From Aphelocoma coerulescens (Eukaryota; Chordata; Aves; Passeriformes; Corvidae), in NCBI RefSeq assembly GCF_041296385.1, contig NC_091023.1, forward strand, positions 22,472,924 to 22,536,923: 64,000 nt of DNA, read 5' to 3'. The notes beneath the pieces are model-generated. The model did not search any database and had not been told where the DNA came from. It was given only the letters and a program-made list of their open reading frames with translations. Shown here one piece after another: positions 1 through 12,269 of the stretch. Position 1 is the first letter of the stretch. Each line of letters opens with the position of its first letter. The translations under genes were made by a program, and so were the position numbers.

Positions 1-2841
1 ATGTGGTCAAAGCACAGGAGTAGGATTGAAGAGCTGAATGCTTCTGCTGTGTGACATGGTTTTGGTATGATCAGGACTGTTGACCTTTCCGTGCCTCCCT
101 TGGCTCATCGGTACCGTCAGCCCAGTGGGGACACTGCTCACTTTATTACAGTTCTTGGGTAACTGATGCCAAAACCACATTTTTTAGCCAGTCCTTCTGA
201 CTCCCCAGGGAGTTGCTGAATGGGTTGGTCAGCCTTGTGAAGCTCTGGGAGGGTCCTTGGTGTGGTACACGGGGTCTGGTTCAGAGAGGGGTCATGGGGG
301 ACCCAGGTCCTCTGCTGCAGGAGGGCTCCAGAGGCACTGGTCTCTGCAGGCAGATGTGCTTGTGACTGAGGAGGACCTTCACAGCCTTCATGGGGCTGTG
401 ACAGCTCTGAGCGCTGGCACTGGCTCTGCATTCCTGTAGCACTTGGAGATCACATCTCTCATGGAGAAGACTTGGTCCTGAACCTGGTTTTGGCTGTACA
501 GATGAAAGGGTCAGGGCTGGTGAGCAAGGATACTTGTTTCTGGGGAAAACGGGCTGCTGTCGCTCCCATGAATTTATGATGTGCCCCACCATGGGAACAG
601 GATGTAAAACCTGGAAGTCATGGCAGTTTGTTGTTTGGGAATATACTTGGTTACAGAGCCAGCCTTGTGCTCTTCAGTGAACCACCCTGTAAAGGAAATA
701 GGGTCAGTCTCTTTGGTAAAGCACTGTGGTCTGATACTGATGTTGCACTTACTACTACATCTATTACTCTGCTAGGGACCACACTGCTCAGTCTCATCGT
801 GGCCCCACAGGGAGAGCCCAGGAGAGGATAAGCAGGTGAGAGATGAATTTAGGTGGAGGTGATACAGGAATCACCCTTTAAAATATACTGGTGTGGATAG
901 AAAAACTTCCTGCTGATTTTAAAAGAAATGGAACAAGTGGGGTCAGAGATCTCCCTGTGCCCTCCACAGTTTGTGGCATACATGTGTCTCCAGGCCAGAT
1001 CCTGCTCTGTCCATAGTTGTCTGCATCTCAGGCTTCTTAGTATAAGAAAATGAGAGTCCTTTTTCAGAGTGGCTTTGAAAGATGCTGGGGTTCTTGACCA
1101 AATACCCAGGACTTTGCTGTGCTGTTCACAGAATGACTTTTGTACAGACAGTTCGATATGAACCTTGGCTGTGCCACCATGAAAAAGCTGGGATTTTTGC
1201 AAAGGCTGGTGTTCATGGAAATAATACAAAAATTCTATTTGTTGTCAATACAGGAAAGCCCACGCTGAAGATGAAAGCTCATATTACAAACTGCTCTCTA
1301 AGTTATACCCATGTGGTGTTTGAAACATTCTGCTCAACCCTTTAATTAAAAGACTAAACTCTATGAGACAATCGCTTTGCATCCCTCCCCTCATCCCCCT
1401 TTGCTTTTTTGGCTGTTTCTTTAAAACATATTCCCTCTTTTGGGAGGAATGACTGAATTCTGTTGCTCCTTTATCTCCCAAATATCCCAAGGTACGTTAT
1501 TTTCTGGAAAGAATATAGGCAGTGGTATGGGCTTGCTGTAGGAGCAGCAGGACTTATGGTCCCTGTTTCCCAGTGAGCAGCAAAGCCCAATGGGTAGCAT
1601 GCTCTGACCCCAAACCATGGTGAGTTCAACAGTAGCCAGATAATGTGTCACCCAAAAGGCATTGGCTGTTAAATACCCTGCTCTTCAGCTCTTACTGGCA
1701 AAGCGGTCCCTTTTGGTCCATGGAGAACTGATGGTCACCTCAGGGAGGACCATCGCAGTGTTTTAGTGCCCTGTTGTGCCAGCAACATCCTCCTCTTTGC
1801 TAAGCATTTCTTTTTGTGGTTTCTTTTCCTCTCTCATCTGTGACTTTGGGGTTCTTAGTGGTGCTGCATATCCGGGTGCTTCTGTGAGTGTTGTCAGCGC
1901 TTGGAAGGCAGTCAGAGGCTTTGATGTGTCAGGTCAGCTGAGCTCAGCGTAGCGTGAGGGTTCAATTGTGCCACCTAAATAAACAGCGTTTCACCCAGTC
2001 AGCTCTGCTTTTCCTGCCTGCTTTGAGAACAGTCAGAGATGGGGTCTCTGAGAACAAAAAGGCAGCAGTGATGTAAAGAGATGAATGAGGGACTTCTCTG
2101 ATAGACAAGTGACCATCACAGAAGGGCCTGGTGGTGGACCTTGAATATTGCTGATGCCCATTGCCTGTGCAAGGAGCAAAGCTCTCTCTGTAGTCTTTTC
2201 TTGTTCTTAATATCTATTTTCTTCTTGATACCTTGTGAAAAAATGGCATCAGTCCTGGGATTAAAGTTCAAATAAGCATCTCCTGTAGGACTGAGACCAT
2301 TTTCTCATGTGAGTGCTGTGCATCTACACTAAATGGCTTAGGAGTCAGGGAGCAAACGACTGCAATGAAAAAATTGCTCTCATGAACCACTGTGTTCTCA
2401 CACCCTGTTATAGGAGAATTCCAGAGTGTGTTCAGTGGTGTATTTGCAAGAAATAGATGGGCAGAAGGGACTGTGAGTCAGGTGCTCTTATATCACACGG
2501 AAGGAGAGAGCAATCTCAGTCTTGCTGTTCAGAGGAGCAGAATGCACCTATATCACAGCAGCAGATTGAAAAGTCGTGGGTAGAAGATTAGGTTTACTAG
2601 CTGGAGAATGCCTCCTGGAATTCAGATAGAGCTGTGCCATTAATAGAGCATTAAAATTTGATAGCTCTTGGCTTTGTTGGAAGTCTGAATTTACAGCTAG
2701 TTACTGGGGCATGCTGTCGACCTGGGGGAGGTGGTGGAGAGTCACCATGGTGGCTGATGGAGCGTCCACTAGCATCTCTGTGCTGCAGCCCTGCTCCCTC
2801 CTGTGGGTCAGCTCCAGCACCTGGTTGGTTGTGATTTGTGT

Positions 2842-2893
2842 TGGCCCTGCCTTGGGCAGGGCTTGGACCAGATGAAGGTCACTTCCAACCCAT
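2842..2893 (+). repeat. possible short CR1 LINE 3' fragment
   Basis: The words GGGCAGGGCTTGGACCAGATGA and ACTTCCAACCCATAC resemble the end of avian CR1 elements (ggttggactagatgatct..ccttccaaccc). Only about 50 bases match and the terminal 8-bp repeat is missing, so this may be an old scrap or chance. Confidence 0.4.
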
Positions 2894-5800
2894 ACCCTTG
2901 CACGTTTAAAAAAGTTAGGGCGCTGGTTTTGTCTGTGGAGTCAGCAGGTGTGAGGAACTGGCTGAACTGAGCGAGTCCTGGTTTAGCTGTGCTGCTTTCT
3001 GACTGTCCCCACATGTGAGGTGGGTGACCAGGTGACATTCCCACCAGCAGGCCAGATGAATGTCTGATTTCTGCAGCCTCAGTACCGGGATGTGGTGCAT
3101 GTTCCCTTTGCCCGTGGGCAGTGGCTAATCAGTGGGCAGCCAAGGGAATGTCCCACTGAGCACCACGGCCTTTTTCTGGCAGCACTGGCTGGACACTGTT
3201 CCTGGTTCAAGGCACTGGTGTTTCCCAGGCAGGGCTGGAGGTGGGAGCAGCAGGGTTGGCCGGGCATGCCACATGCCTGAGCTTAGCACACATCATCCCC
3301 ACTGCTCGCTTCAGAAGGTTTATTATTTTTAGACGAAGCAGGAGATGGGAATGTGCTGAGCTGGCTCATAAGACCTGCCAAAAAAAGAACATCTTTCAGG
3401 ACTTACTTTAACTTCCATCCCTGTGTCGACAGAAGAGCAATCTACCTGGAATTGATAAGTGGTATTGCTTAGAATCAGTACGACTTTTGTAACACCTCCA
3501 TAAGGTGTGAAATCTATTACATGACTGTTGGAGGAAATCTGTCAGGATAAACATTAGGCTTTAAAAATAAAGCAGGTGTTTTGCATGCAGAAAAATATAA
3601 GTACTAGATTTTTAATACTAGTGCTAAGAAAGACTAAGGTACTTTGTGGGACAAATCATGGCAGCACTGTTTGCACTGGGGCTGTTGGTGCTTATGGCAC
3701 AGTGTCAGGCACACAGCCCTCTGGATGAGAAAAGCAGTGGAAAACACCATACTCCTGGTGCAAGGACAGGCAGAGCTGCTGGCTCTAACATTCATGGGGT
3801 TGGGCTTTTTTTCATCTGTACTTCCCCAGTTTCACAAGTTAAACTCTAGAGTTGCTTAATGAGTTTGTAACTGATCCTCTTCAGCTTTCTGAGGGCCAGC
3901 GCTGCTTTGAAGTGGTCCCAGGTGCCCCTGGGCACTGGGAGCTCCTGGAGGAGACACTGGCTGAGGGTGTTTGCCCCTGTCCCACCATGTGCCACAGCCC
4001 AGCAGCAACTGCAGAGCAGTTTGTGTGACAGGAGGAATGCAAGGCCTCCCGTGAGCGGGCCTCCCCATGACGTGCACCTTCAAATATGCTCCTTTATTCT
4101 TGGCCCTTCCAACCAGCAGATAAACTCGTGACTTACAGGGTAAAGACAAACACCAGAAGCACACCCTTGAGCTATCTTGGGTGACATTATTACTGTGATG
4201 AAGTACCTTGCAAGGACATTGTCACACTATTTTGCTCCATTATAAGGTCAGCAATTAGGGCTGAGTCGAGGAGGGATACAGCATTTTTGTTCTGCACAGT
4301 GAGCTTTATAGGGATAACTCATTTTTCTCACAGACTGATAAACTACATCAAAAGTTTTCAAGACCTATAAAAGTAGGAGTAAATTTAAACTGTATGGAGT
4401 AGAGGTAGCCTTTTTATTTAAATCTTTTTGTGTACCTAACCAGCAAAGCATTTAGAAATAGTGTTGGCTGTAGCTTCACTGAGCCAGGGACAGAAGAACC
4501 CCAGGTTTGTAGTGAGAAGTAATGTCTTTTATTAGAACAGCGGTTTTTAGCCAGGCTGGAGGAGCTGCCTGAGCCTTGGGGCATGCTCAGTCCTTTCCTC
4601 AGCCTGGGAAAAGATGATGAAAATATTTTCAGCAGACTGTTGACTGTGTTAGGCAGCATCTAAATTGGCTTCCTGGGGCGGCGATTCAGGTAGGGTGGGA
4701 AAGGCTGTTCTGTCTCCAGGCAGAATGGATGGGATTTGTTTGCTTCCGTAAGGAGATCCAAGATCCTTGGGTCAATGGCTTGATGTGAAACCCACTGAGA
4801 TCGATTGGAAGACATTGGGGATCTCTTGGGTTTGGGGACAGAGCCCAGGCAGTCTTATTTATGTCCCCATCCGGCTGCTCCCACAGAAGACGACTTGCAG
4901 GTGTCCCTGGGAGTGGGAGAGCTGGCTCAGCGAGCTCAGCTTTCTCCTTGGCTATCAGTGCTTTGCTTCCATAAGTGAACGTTTTCTGCCAGAAAAATGT
5001 TCCCAGCTATATTTTTTTTTTCCACTGGCTTTATGGAAACACTGTGCCTTTCTTCTGCTGGCGTTCCAGCTGGTGCCTGCCCTTCCTTTGCTGCATACCA
5101 AGTCCTCCCTTCGTCACGGAGAGGGGATGCCCAGACTCTCTTGCTCAAAACTGGTTTGCATTAGGAAAAAAAAAATACACTTTTCTGCAAATTAAAAGTT
5201 TGTTTTCCATGGAGAGTCTTGACTTTGTTTTCATATAGTTTCTTGGGAGGTTTCTTCTCTTTTGTTATGGGCTTTTGGGGGTTTTTTAAACTATCTCTAC
5301 TTGGTGCCAGCCTGGAATTGAGCATGAAAGCGATGATATGCTTTTTAGTTGAATTTCCTAAAGAAATGAAGCTGCTGCCACTGGCATGGTTATCAGTGAG
5401 TCTCCTCTGTCTCTAAGTCAGGGAGTTTTCCAACCTTCCAGCTCATCCCAGCCAGATTTAACAAGAGTAGAGGTCCCTGGCACCAGTGAGTGTCCCAAAG
5501 ACAGGTAGTTGGAATAAGCAAGAGATCCTCTGCGCTGCTGAGGGAACAGCTGCAAACACTGACGTTATTGAGCATCGAAGAATTTATATTTATGAGTGGC
5601 AGAAAATAGTTTTCATAAACTGCAGTGCTTGTTTCTCTTTTCCTTTTTTAATGAACAGAATGACTCGTTTATACAAGATGCTTAAAGGGCCTTGTGTGCA
5701 CCACTTATTTAATGGCTTGTAGTGAGCCCTGATGGGAAAGTGACCTAGTTCAAGTCCCTGGAGGCTACTGCAATAAAAATGATTATGAATAAAACTACTC

Positions 5801-6299
5801 TTATCACCATATGGCAGTTTCAGGCCTTGCACATACAGAGTCTGCAGCGATTTTGTCCAGAAATGGTGAGCTTTTTCTTAAATAAATCTATCCAGCAAAA
5901 GCAGCAGAGGAGGGGCTGCCATTATTAGTATTCTTCCCCGTGACCCGGCGGCAAAATCCTCGGTGGCTGGAGAGGGGAGGATGGGTTTTGTTCTGCAGGT
6001 TGCCCTGGATAATGTGCTTTGGGGAGCTGAAATCCTCCCATGGAACAGAATCCGTTTTGCAGGTGCAGAGCACTTTACTTTTTCCTTATAAGCCCAAGCA
6101 GAGATTTAATTGCTGCTCTTCAGAAGTGCAAAACAAGAGAATGTAATAATTAGAGCTGTCAGGGTGTCCTTTCTTTCATGCTGATGCTGACATTAGCTGG
6201 TTTAAAGCCTATTTTTAACCTCTGCAACATTGAAGACTGACTGTCTATTTTCAGTCTGGCTTTATTTGTTTCAAACTTTGTAAATTTTAAGTAGTGGAA

Positions 6300-6365
6300 A
6301 ATGGAAGAGGTGAGGAGAAAGAGGAAAAACTGGATGAAAAAAGGAAGGAAAGAGGAAAAACCAAA
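6300..6365 (+). repeat. purine-rich low-complexity tract (GA/GGAAA)
   Basis: About 65 bases are almost all A and G, with repeated GGAAA, AGAGG and AGGAAGG words. It is intronic and low complexity, and no coding signal is seen. Confidence 0.6.
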
Positions 6366-6663
6366 TTAAGTGAAAAATGCATTGGTAAATTATGTTCACC
6401 TTACAGTGAGTATTTTTCTTTTTATGAGCCTGCAAGTTAACTGGAAGTTAAAAAATCTCAAATCGTAAAACCCCCAAGTGCCTGGTAAGATAAATATTGT
6501 GTTTAATGTGCCTTCAGACAGTACCTTGGATACAGCAGGCAGCAAGAGGACTGTTTTTCTTCTTCAGTAGTCATGGCTTTATTCAGCTCATCCCTGACTC
6601 CTCTGGGGGTTATCCCGATGAGCCAATAGCAACAATAGGAAACCAGGATGTGCTGATTCAGCA

Positions 6664-6705
6664 CTCTGCATATATTGTATATAGGTACATATATATCTGT
6701 ATGAT
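6664..6705. repeat. TA-rich low-complexity tract
   Basis: Imperfect alternating TA words (TATATTGTATATAGG, ACATATATATC) form a short AT-rich tract. It looks like a degenerate TA microsatellite. Confidence 0.45.
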
Positions 6706-9700
6706 AAGTGTTAAAAGTGAGACACTGCTCCCCGACAGCTTTGCTGGGGCAATGGGGATTCACTGGTTTTTACTGGAGGCTCAGAAAAGGCTGAGCTGGG
6801 CGAGATGCACCCATGCAGGGTGCTGAGCACTTTTACCATGTTGTAGTAAAGGGTCTCTCCTTATCCTGGGATAAACCCAAAGGGCAGAGCGAAGCTGGGA
6901 CTTCTTGGGTTGTCAGAAAGGTCACAGTCCTTCAGGGCTGGTTAAATACTTCATTTAAACTGAGGCAGGGATGGAGGAGGAGCAGTGTGGTTGTGTGCTC
7001 TCGGTCTTGCTGAATTAGTGGCAGAATGGGATGCTCAGTCTCACCACATGGCTTCCCATATATATCCTTATACATTTTTCTCTGTCTGGCTGTAGGGAGA
7101 GGTGGGGATGGTTCTGTGGTGGAGGACTCCTCTTGGATCCATCTGATGGTGGGGTGAGCTCTGCCACGTTGCTGGGTAGGCGCTGAAATCTTGTGGCTGT
7201 AGTTGGATAATCCCAGGGAAGGCAGTGGGAGTCTGCACAGAGGTGCATGTTAGCCCACCTGTTGTTACAGGAGAGCACAGAACGTGGTGTTGGAAGTCAA
7301 TTTATTTTATTTCTTTGGTGTTTCTTGGCATGGGTGGCTCATTCCCTGCTTGCCCTCTTGGTTCCTTGCGGATGGATTAGAGCGTCATCGTGCCACTGCT
7401 TCTGGCCCCTTTCTCACGCAAGGTATTGACATCCAAAATACAGATTTCTAATCCTAAAATTACAACCTGCTCTTTCATAACGTGAAATCCGTTAGCTAAT
7501 CTCCAAATAGTTCCCCAGCCCCTCGTTAGTCACTTTGCACTGTTAAACTCTCAGGCATTAAAGCACAAATGTTACATACACCCACTGGCTCTGAACCTGC
7601 CAGTCCCAAATAACGATGGGGTAGCAAAGGATGGAGCTTTCCAGCTCAGGTGGGCTCAGTGCTGCCCTGGGGAGTTGGTGCTTTTCACCTTTTCCTTCTC
7701 AAAGCCTCTTGGAGTGCATTGTGACACCCAGTGATCCTGACTTTCCTCTTACGTGGGGGAAAGTGAGGTATCTAAACTGCTGGGAGGCACTGATCTAAAT
7801 CTGACCTGAGAACTGAGGTTGAAAACTTCTTCCCATAAGGCTGGTAAGCTGTAGTTTGTGTTCTGTAACCAGAGTTAAGCCAGAACCTGGTTCCCTCCAT
7901 AATGAGCTCAGTTACTTGCCCATTGTGAGTGCTGTGGTTCTAGAAGCTCTTGAGTTTTGCTTTGTTTTGCAATTAACTTTTTCTGAAAGAGCAAACCAGG
8001 ACTGTTAAGATTACTGATCTGTTTTATCCCTCCCCCAGTAATCAGGAATGAAATGGGCATTTCTGCCAGCACCAGAGCTAATAAACCTGGTTTTCTTTGT
8101 ATTTATGTCTCTTGGTTGATTGAGTACTTCCCTAATTAAATTAGGATTCTATTATGTCTGCTTATACCTATAGTCTCTCACTCCCATTACTTTTTTGGCT
8201 GCTGAGGCTGCTATAATTGACTGGAGAACGAGGCCAGCAGGATTAAAAGCTGTTGGAGATAAACCTCCTGAAAGGCTGCGTCCAGCATCCTTTGCCACCC
8301 AGCTGCCTGTTGCCATGAAGTTGGTAGAAAATAATTATCTTTGATGCCTTTGAAGTTAGCTAATAGTGCTAAAGCTTGCAAGTGCACGCATGCATGCACC
8401 CACGTGAGTCGAATCCCGGCTCGTTCTGAGGAAGCAGGGATAAAATGGAGGAAGGATGGTATCTTTTTAGTCCAAGCTGAGCGTGGAGGGTTTTGTTCTG
8501 GAGGGCAAGGAATGTGTGTGGTCAGCATGCTGAAGTGAGGTTTGGCAGGCGCGGAATGGCACAGTGCGCTGGTGCCATGGTAGCGCCGTGTGTGAGGGGA
8601 AAACGGGCTTGCAAGTGAGCACCGAGGGGGTTTTGTGTGAGCAGCAGTTATTCCCAGATGTGATCTGTACCCAGAAAACCAGGCTGTGCCTAGAAGATCA
8701 TGTGCTTGAGTGCTGGGGTAAGTCCTACTGGTTTTGGGATGGGTGGGAGATGGTTGAGCGTGTCTGAAAGCAAAGGTGCTTCTCCAGGAGTGCCACAGCA
8801 CAGACATTAGTAGGAATAAATAGAGTGGAATAGCCCCTGGAAGGCTCACTGCCCTCATTCCTGCCTGAGGAGGGATAACATGACACCCTCTGAGCAGGAG
8901 ACCCACCATGCTGGCTGTTTCTACACAGGAACCCTGCAGGATGCTGGGGTGCATTTTGGGAGCACTGCAAGAGCTTCCCAGTCAGGTGTGCCCGAGACTT
9001 GACAGTGGGAGCTCTGTCCTGTGACAAGGTTGAGAAAACAAGTTAGTGGGTTGGAAGGTGGCATGGTATCTTCCTCCATATGTTACAAGAATCGTGGAAT
9101 GAGGGGAATTCTTGCTGGAAATCATTTTTAGCCTGAAATGTTTGTGTCAGGTTTAGTAGTGTAGAAAATATGTGAAAATCAAGGCCCTGTGTGGCAGATA
9201 CCCATTTGTGAATAATTACATGGCAGCAATGCTCAATTAACCTTTTTTTTTTTAGAGAAACAAAACATAAATTTGCAGAAGCGCAACCTTAGGACTGCAG
9301 TAAAAAAGTGAGTTACCTGAGAAATGTGAATCTTTAGATTTGCCTATGTGATGAGAGGGGGGAGTTGCTAAATACTGGTGTGGCAGCACAGCCAGATCTT
9401 AGAAAAGTAATCATAAATGGAGAATGTTCTCAGCCCACCTTTTTTCCCCTTTCTTAAAAGTATATATATTCTTTTACAGAATGGAACATTTTTGCAGCCT
9501 TGGAATTGCCATTTATTTGTTTCCCTGTAACTAAATTAGATGTACTTTTGCTTTTCTGAATTAGCCTGTTTCATTTTCCATGCTTTTAGGTGCTTTTAGC
9601 TCTAATTTCTGTTGTGTCCAGGTGCCACAGTTAGAGATGAATGGGTGGAGGAAGGAGAAACCCTCCATCAGTCCTGTCCCTGCACCCTTCTCGAGATGAA

Positions 9701-11987
9701 ACTCTGGGGTCAGTGGCTTTTTACCAAGTCCTTCAACCTCCTTTTCAGATGGATGCCGAGTACCAGGGGGATACCTGGTGTCAGGTGAATGCCTTGCCAT
9801 CCTTACCAGGACTGTGGTGGAAATGAAACAGGGAAAAACAGTATGTGAAAAAGGGAGGAAAATGGAAAGACTGAAAATGAAGGGGTGAGAGGAGAAGGGC
9901 AGTGAGGAGGCAGTAAGGGCTCGTAGGACTTGGAAAGCTGGAAGCAAGCTGCTGTCAGACGATGCCACAGAAAGCCTTAACTTGTATTTTTAGGGACACT
10001 TGTGTTTATACTTTGCTGCAAATAATGGGCTTGGGGGAGGAGAAGAGAAATGACTGCTCTTCCTGCCACCTGCTCCACTAGGCTTTGTTTCACTTCTGTT
10101 TTCCTTTCTTGGTACCACAGTATTTGCAGAGTGAGAGGTGTTGGCATCCTCCCACCCCATCGCTCCTGGGACTTGCCCCAGCACAGCAGAGCGTTTCCAG
10201 GTGGCACATGAGCCAGGGAACTGTGTACCACCCATCTCCTGGAAATCTGCTTTATCCACTCAATGGTTTAATAGCAATTTACCAAATTGGCAAGCTCTTG
10301 TCATCCAGGACCAGGTTTGCTATATGTTGGAAGATTTTCCCTAAGTGTTTATATTTCAAGTGGCTCTGGGCTCGGAGCAGAAGAGCAAGGGCTGGGTAAT
10401 CTAATCTGCATAAAATCATTCAGGAAAACAGGATGCTTATTTTGGAAGGACAGGTATATTTTTGACCTGTTCACTGAACTTTCAGAAGAGGAAATGGTTT
10501 GAGATTTCCTCAAAGGGATTTCAAGCTGTCCAGGAATTTCAGGGGAGACCAAGATCTGCTTTTCTGTTGTCACTTGGGGTGTTTTTCACTTCTTCTTTCT
10601 GCCTTGTATTTTCACAGAACTGGGACACGTTCGTGCTAAATCACAACATTGTGCATTACTGATAATTTTGGCAGGTTTTATAACTTCTAAAAGACTCTTC
10701 CCCCATCAGCATTTAAGACAGAGAATGACTCTCATTTATCATCAGCATAAGCCCTTTTGGGAGGGAAGGGACCATCGTTTCAGGGCACATTAATAGGCTG
10801 CTACAGATGGCATGTCCTGAGCAGGTGTAAGGAGCTTTTCCCAGGCTGCAAGTGCTGCTGAAATCTCTCACTCTTAACAACTATCATCCACGACCACAAA
10901 ACCCAACTTGCTGTCAGGGGACAGCTTGGCTTGGCCATCATTCAGGTCACCTTAGTGGTGACTGATCTCCTTGCATGGTTTACATCTACAGCAAGGCAGT
11001 TTATCCCCTTTATATTTACATTTATCTTCAGGGTAGGTTTTATTTTCCGAGTTCCATTTCTTCCTGGTCCATCACATAAATGCTTTGAGAGCCTGAGAAG
11101 ACAAGGAAAGATGCTACAACAGAAATTTATAGGGGTGCTTGTGTGTGAATAGGAACAAGATTTATTGAAACCTCTGGTTCTTCTTGATCTGGAAGGTACT
11201 GGGAGCAGCAGCCTTCAGGGAATACTTCAGCTCAGCTCTTTCAGAGACGGGTAGGAATTTGGAAATCTGGAGGAAGGAAACAAAATGTTAAAAGCTTAAA
11301 AAAAGAATAGAAAAAAGAAAGAGACTTGTAGCACAGGTACCTAATCCAGTTCAGATATTTGTGTCAGAAGTTTTGATGATGGCTCATTCTTTTGTCTGAA
11401 ATTACTCATCTTTCTCCTTTGTTTGAAGCACTGGAGGCTCATGGCTTGTAGGCAGCAAGGATGAGTTGTGGCTTCTGCAGTCACCTCCTGTGCAGTCCTG
11501 GTGCTGCTGCCAGTGACTTCTCGGTCGCATCACTTGCTCCTGGTGTCGTGCCTCTAGAGGGTGATGACCTGAATGGAGACAAGTTGGGCGTTGGGGGGGG
11601 AGCAAAAATGGTCTGTCTCATTTGTTGCCCCACTGTGTAATCTTCTATTTTTGTATGACTGACTGAATGGCAGACGGACTTCAGGGGAGCAGGGATCTTC
11701 TCTGTCATGCCCTGAACAAAGGTTTTCTCCCTCAAGTCTCCAAGCACATCTAGAGGTTTAAGTTCATGGTCTTTGCTGTAAAACGTGCCTTTGCTGTAAA
11801 CATCCTCTGCTTCTCACAGTGCTGCTCCTGTCTGAGCAAATGCAGCCCTGGCATTTCATTATTCTCTGGGAGTCTCCCAGCTGCCTTCGCCCACTCAGGA
11901 GTCCCCCAGGTTCACCTCTTGCAGAAGCCGTGACTGTGAGGAGCACTAGGACATGCCTGCCTCACCTCAGCCCTTCACCTGCATCGT

Positions 11988-12250
11988 GGGATGAGAGGAA
12001 ATGGCTTCAAGTTGCACCAGGGGAAGTGTAGATTGGCTATTAGGGAAAATTTTTTCACGGAAAGAGTTGTCAGGCACTGGAACAGGCTGCCTAAGGAAGC
12101 AGTTGAGTCACCACCCCTGGAGGGGTTTAAAAGATGAGTAGATGTGGCGCTTGGGGATGTGGTTTAGTGCTGGACTTGGCAGTGCAAGGTTTACAGTTGG
12201 ACTCGTTGACCTTAAAGGTCTTTTCCAACCTAAACGATTCTGTGATTACT
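11988..12250 (+). mobile_element. CR1 LINE 3' fragment, + orientation
   Basis: This is a 5'-truncated CR1 retrotransposon of the chicken-repeat-1 family. It opens with GGGATGAGAGGAAATGGCTT and CAAGTTGCACCAGGGGAAG, passes through AGGCACTGGAACAGGCTGCC and ends with TTCCAACCTAAACGATTCTG, all typical of avian CR1 3' ends. It is close in sequence to the copy at 38845-39098, so both probably belong to one subfamily. It has no open reading frame left. An (AAC)n microsatellite follows directly. Confidence 0.93.
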
Positions 12251-12252
12251 GA

Positions 12253-12269
12253 AACAACAACAACAACAA
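12253..12269 (+). repeat. (AAC)n microsatellite abutting a CR1 3' end
   Basis: About five AAC units lie immediately after the end of the CR1 copy at 11988-12250. Simple repeats often grow at retroelement ends. The short length suggests little variability. Confidence 0.8.

Larger units (their letters stand above)
1..11987 (+). other. TNIK intron 2 (partial), first part
   Basis: No exon of TNIK or of another recognisable gene was found here. The sequence is ordinary intronic DNA with a possible CR1 scrap near 2842-2893, a purine-rich stretch near 6300-6365, a TA-rich spot near 6665-6705 and short A/T runs. The open frames present, including a 247-codon one on the minus strand at 8211-8954, have no recognisable domain and low-complexity composition. 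I treat them as chance frames. That this is TNIK intron rests on the missing N-terminal exons having to lie upstream. Confidence 0.75.

Noticed and set aside
8211..8954. 247-codon open frame on the minus strand
   Set aside because: No domain, no coding-like composition (Ser/His/Pro/Leu-rich mix) and no flanking gene signals. It is the longest chance frame in a 26 kb intron.
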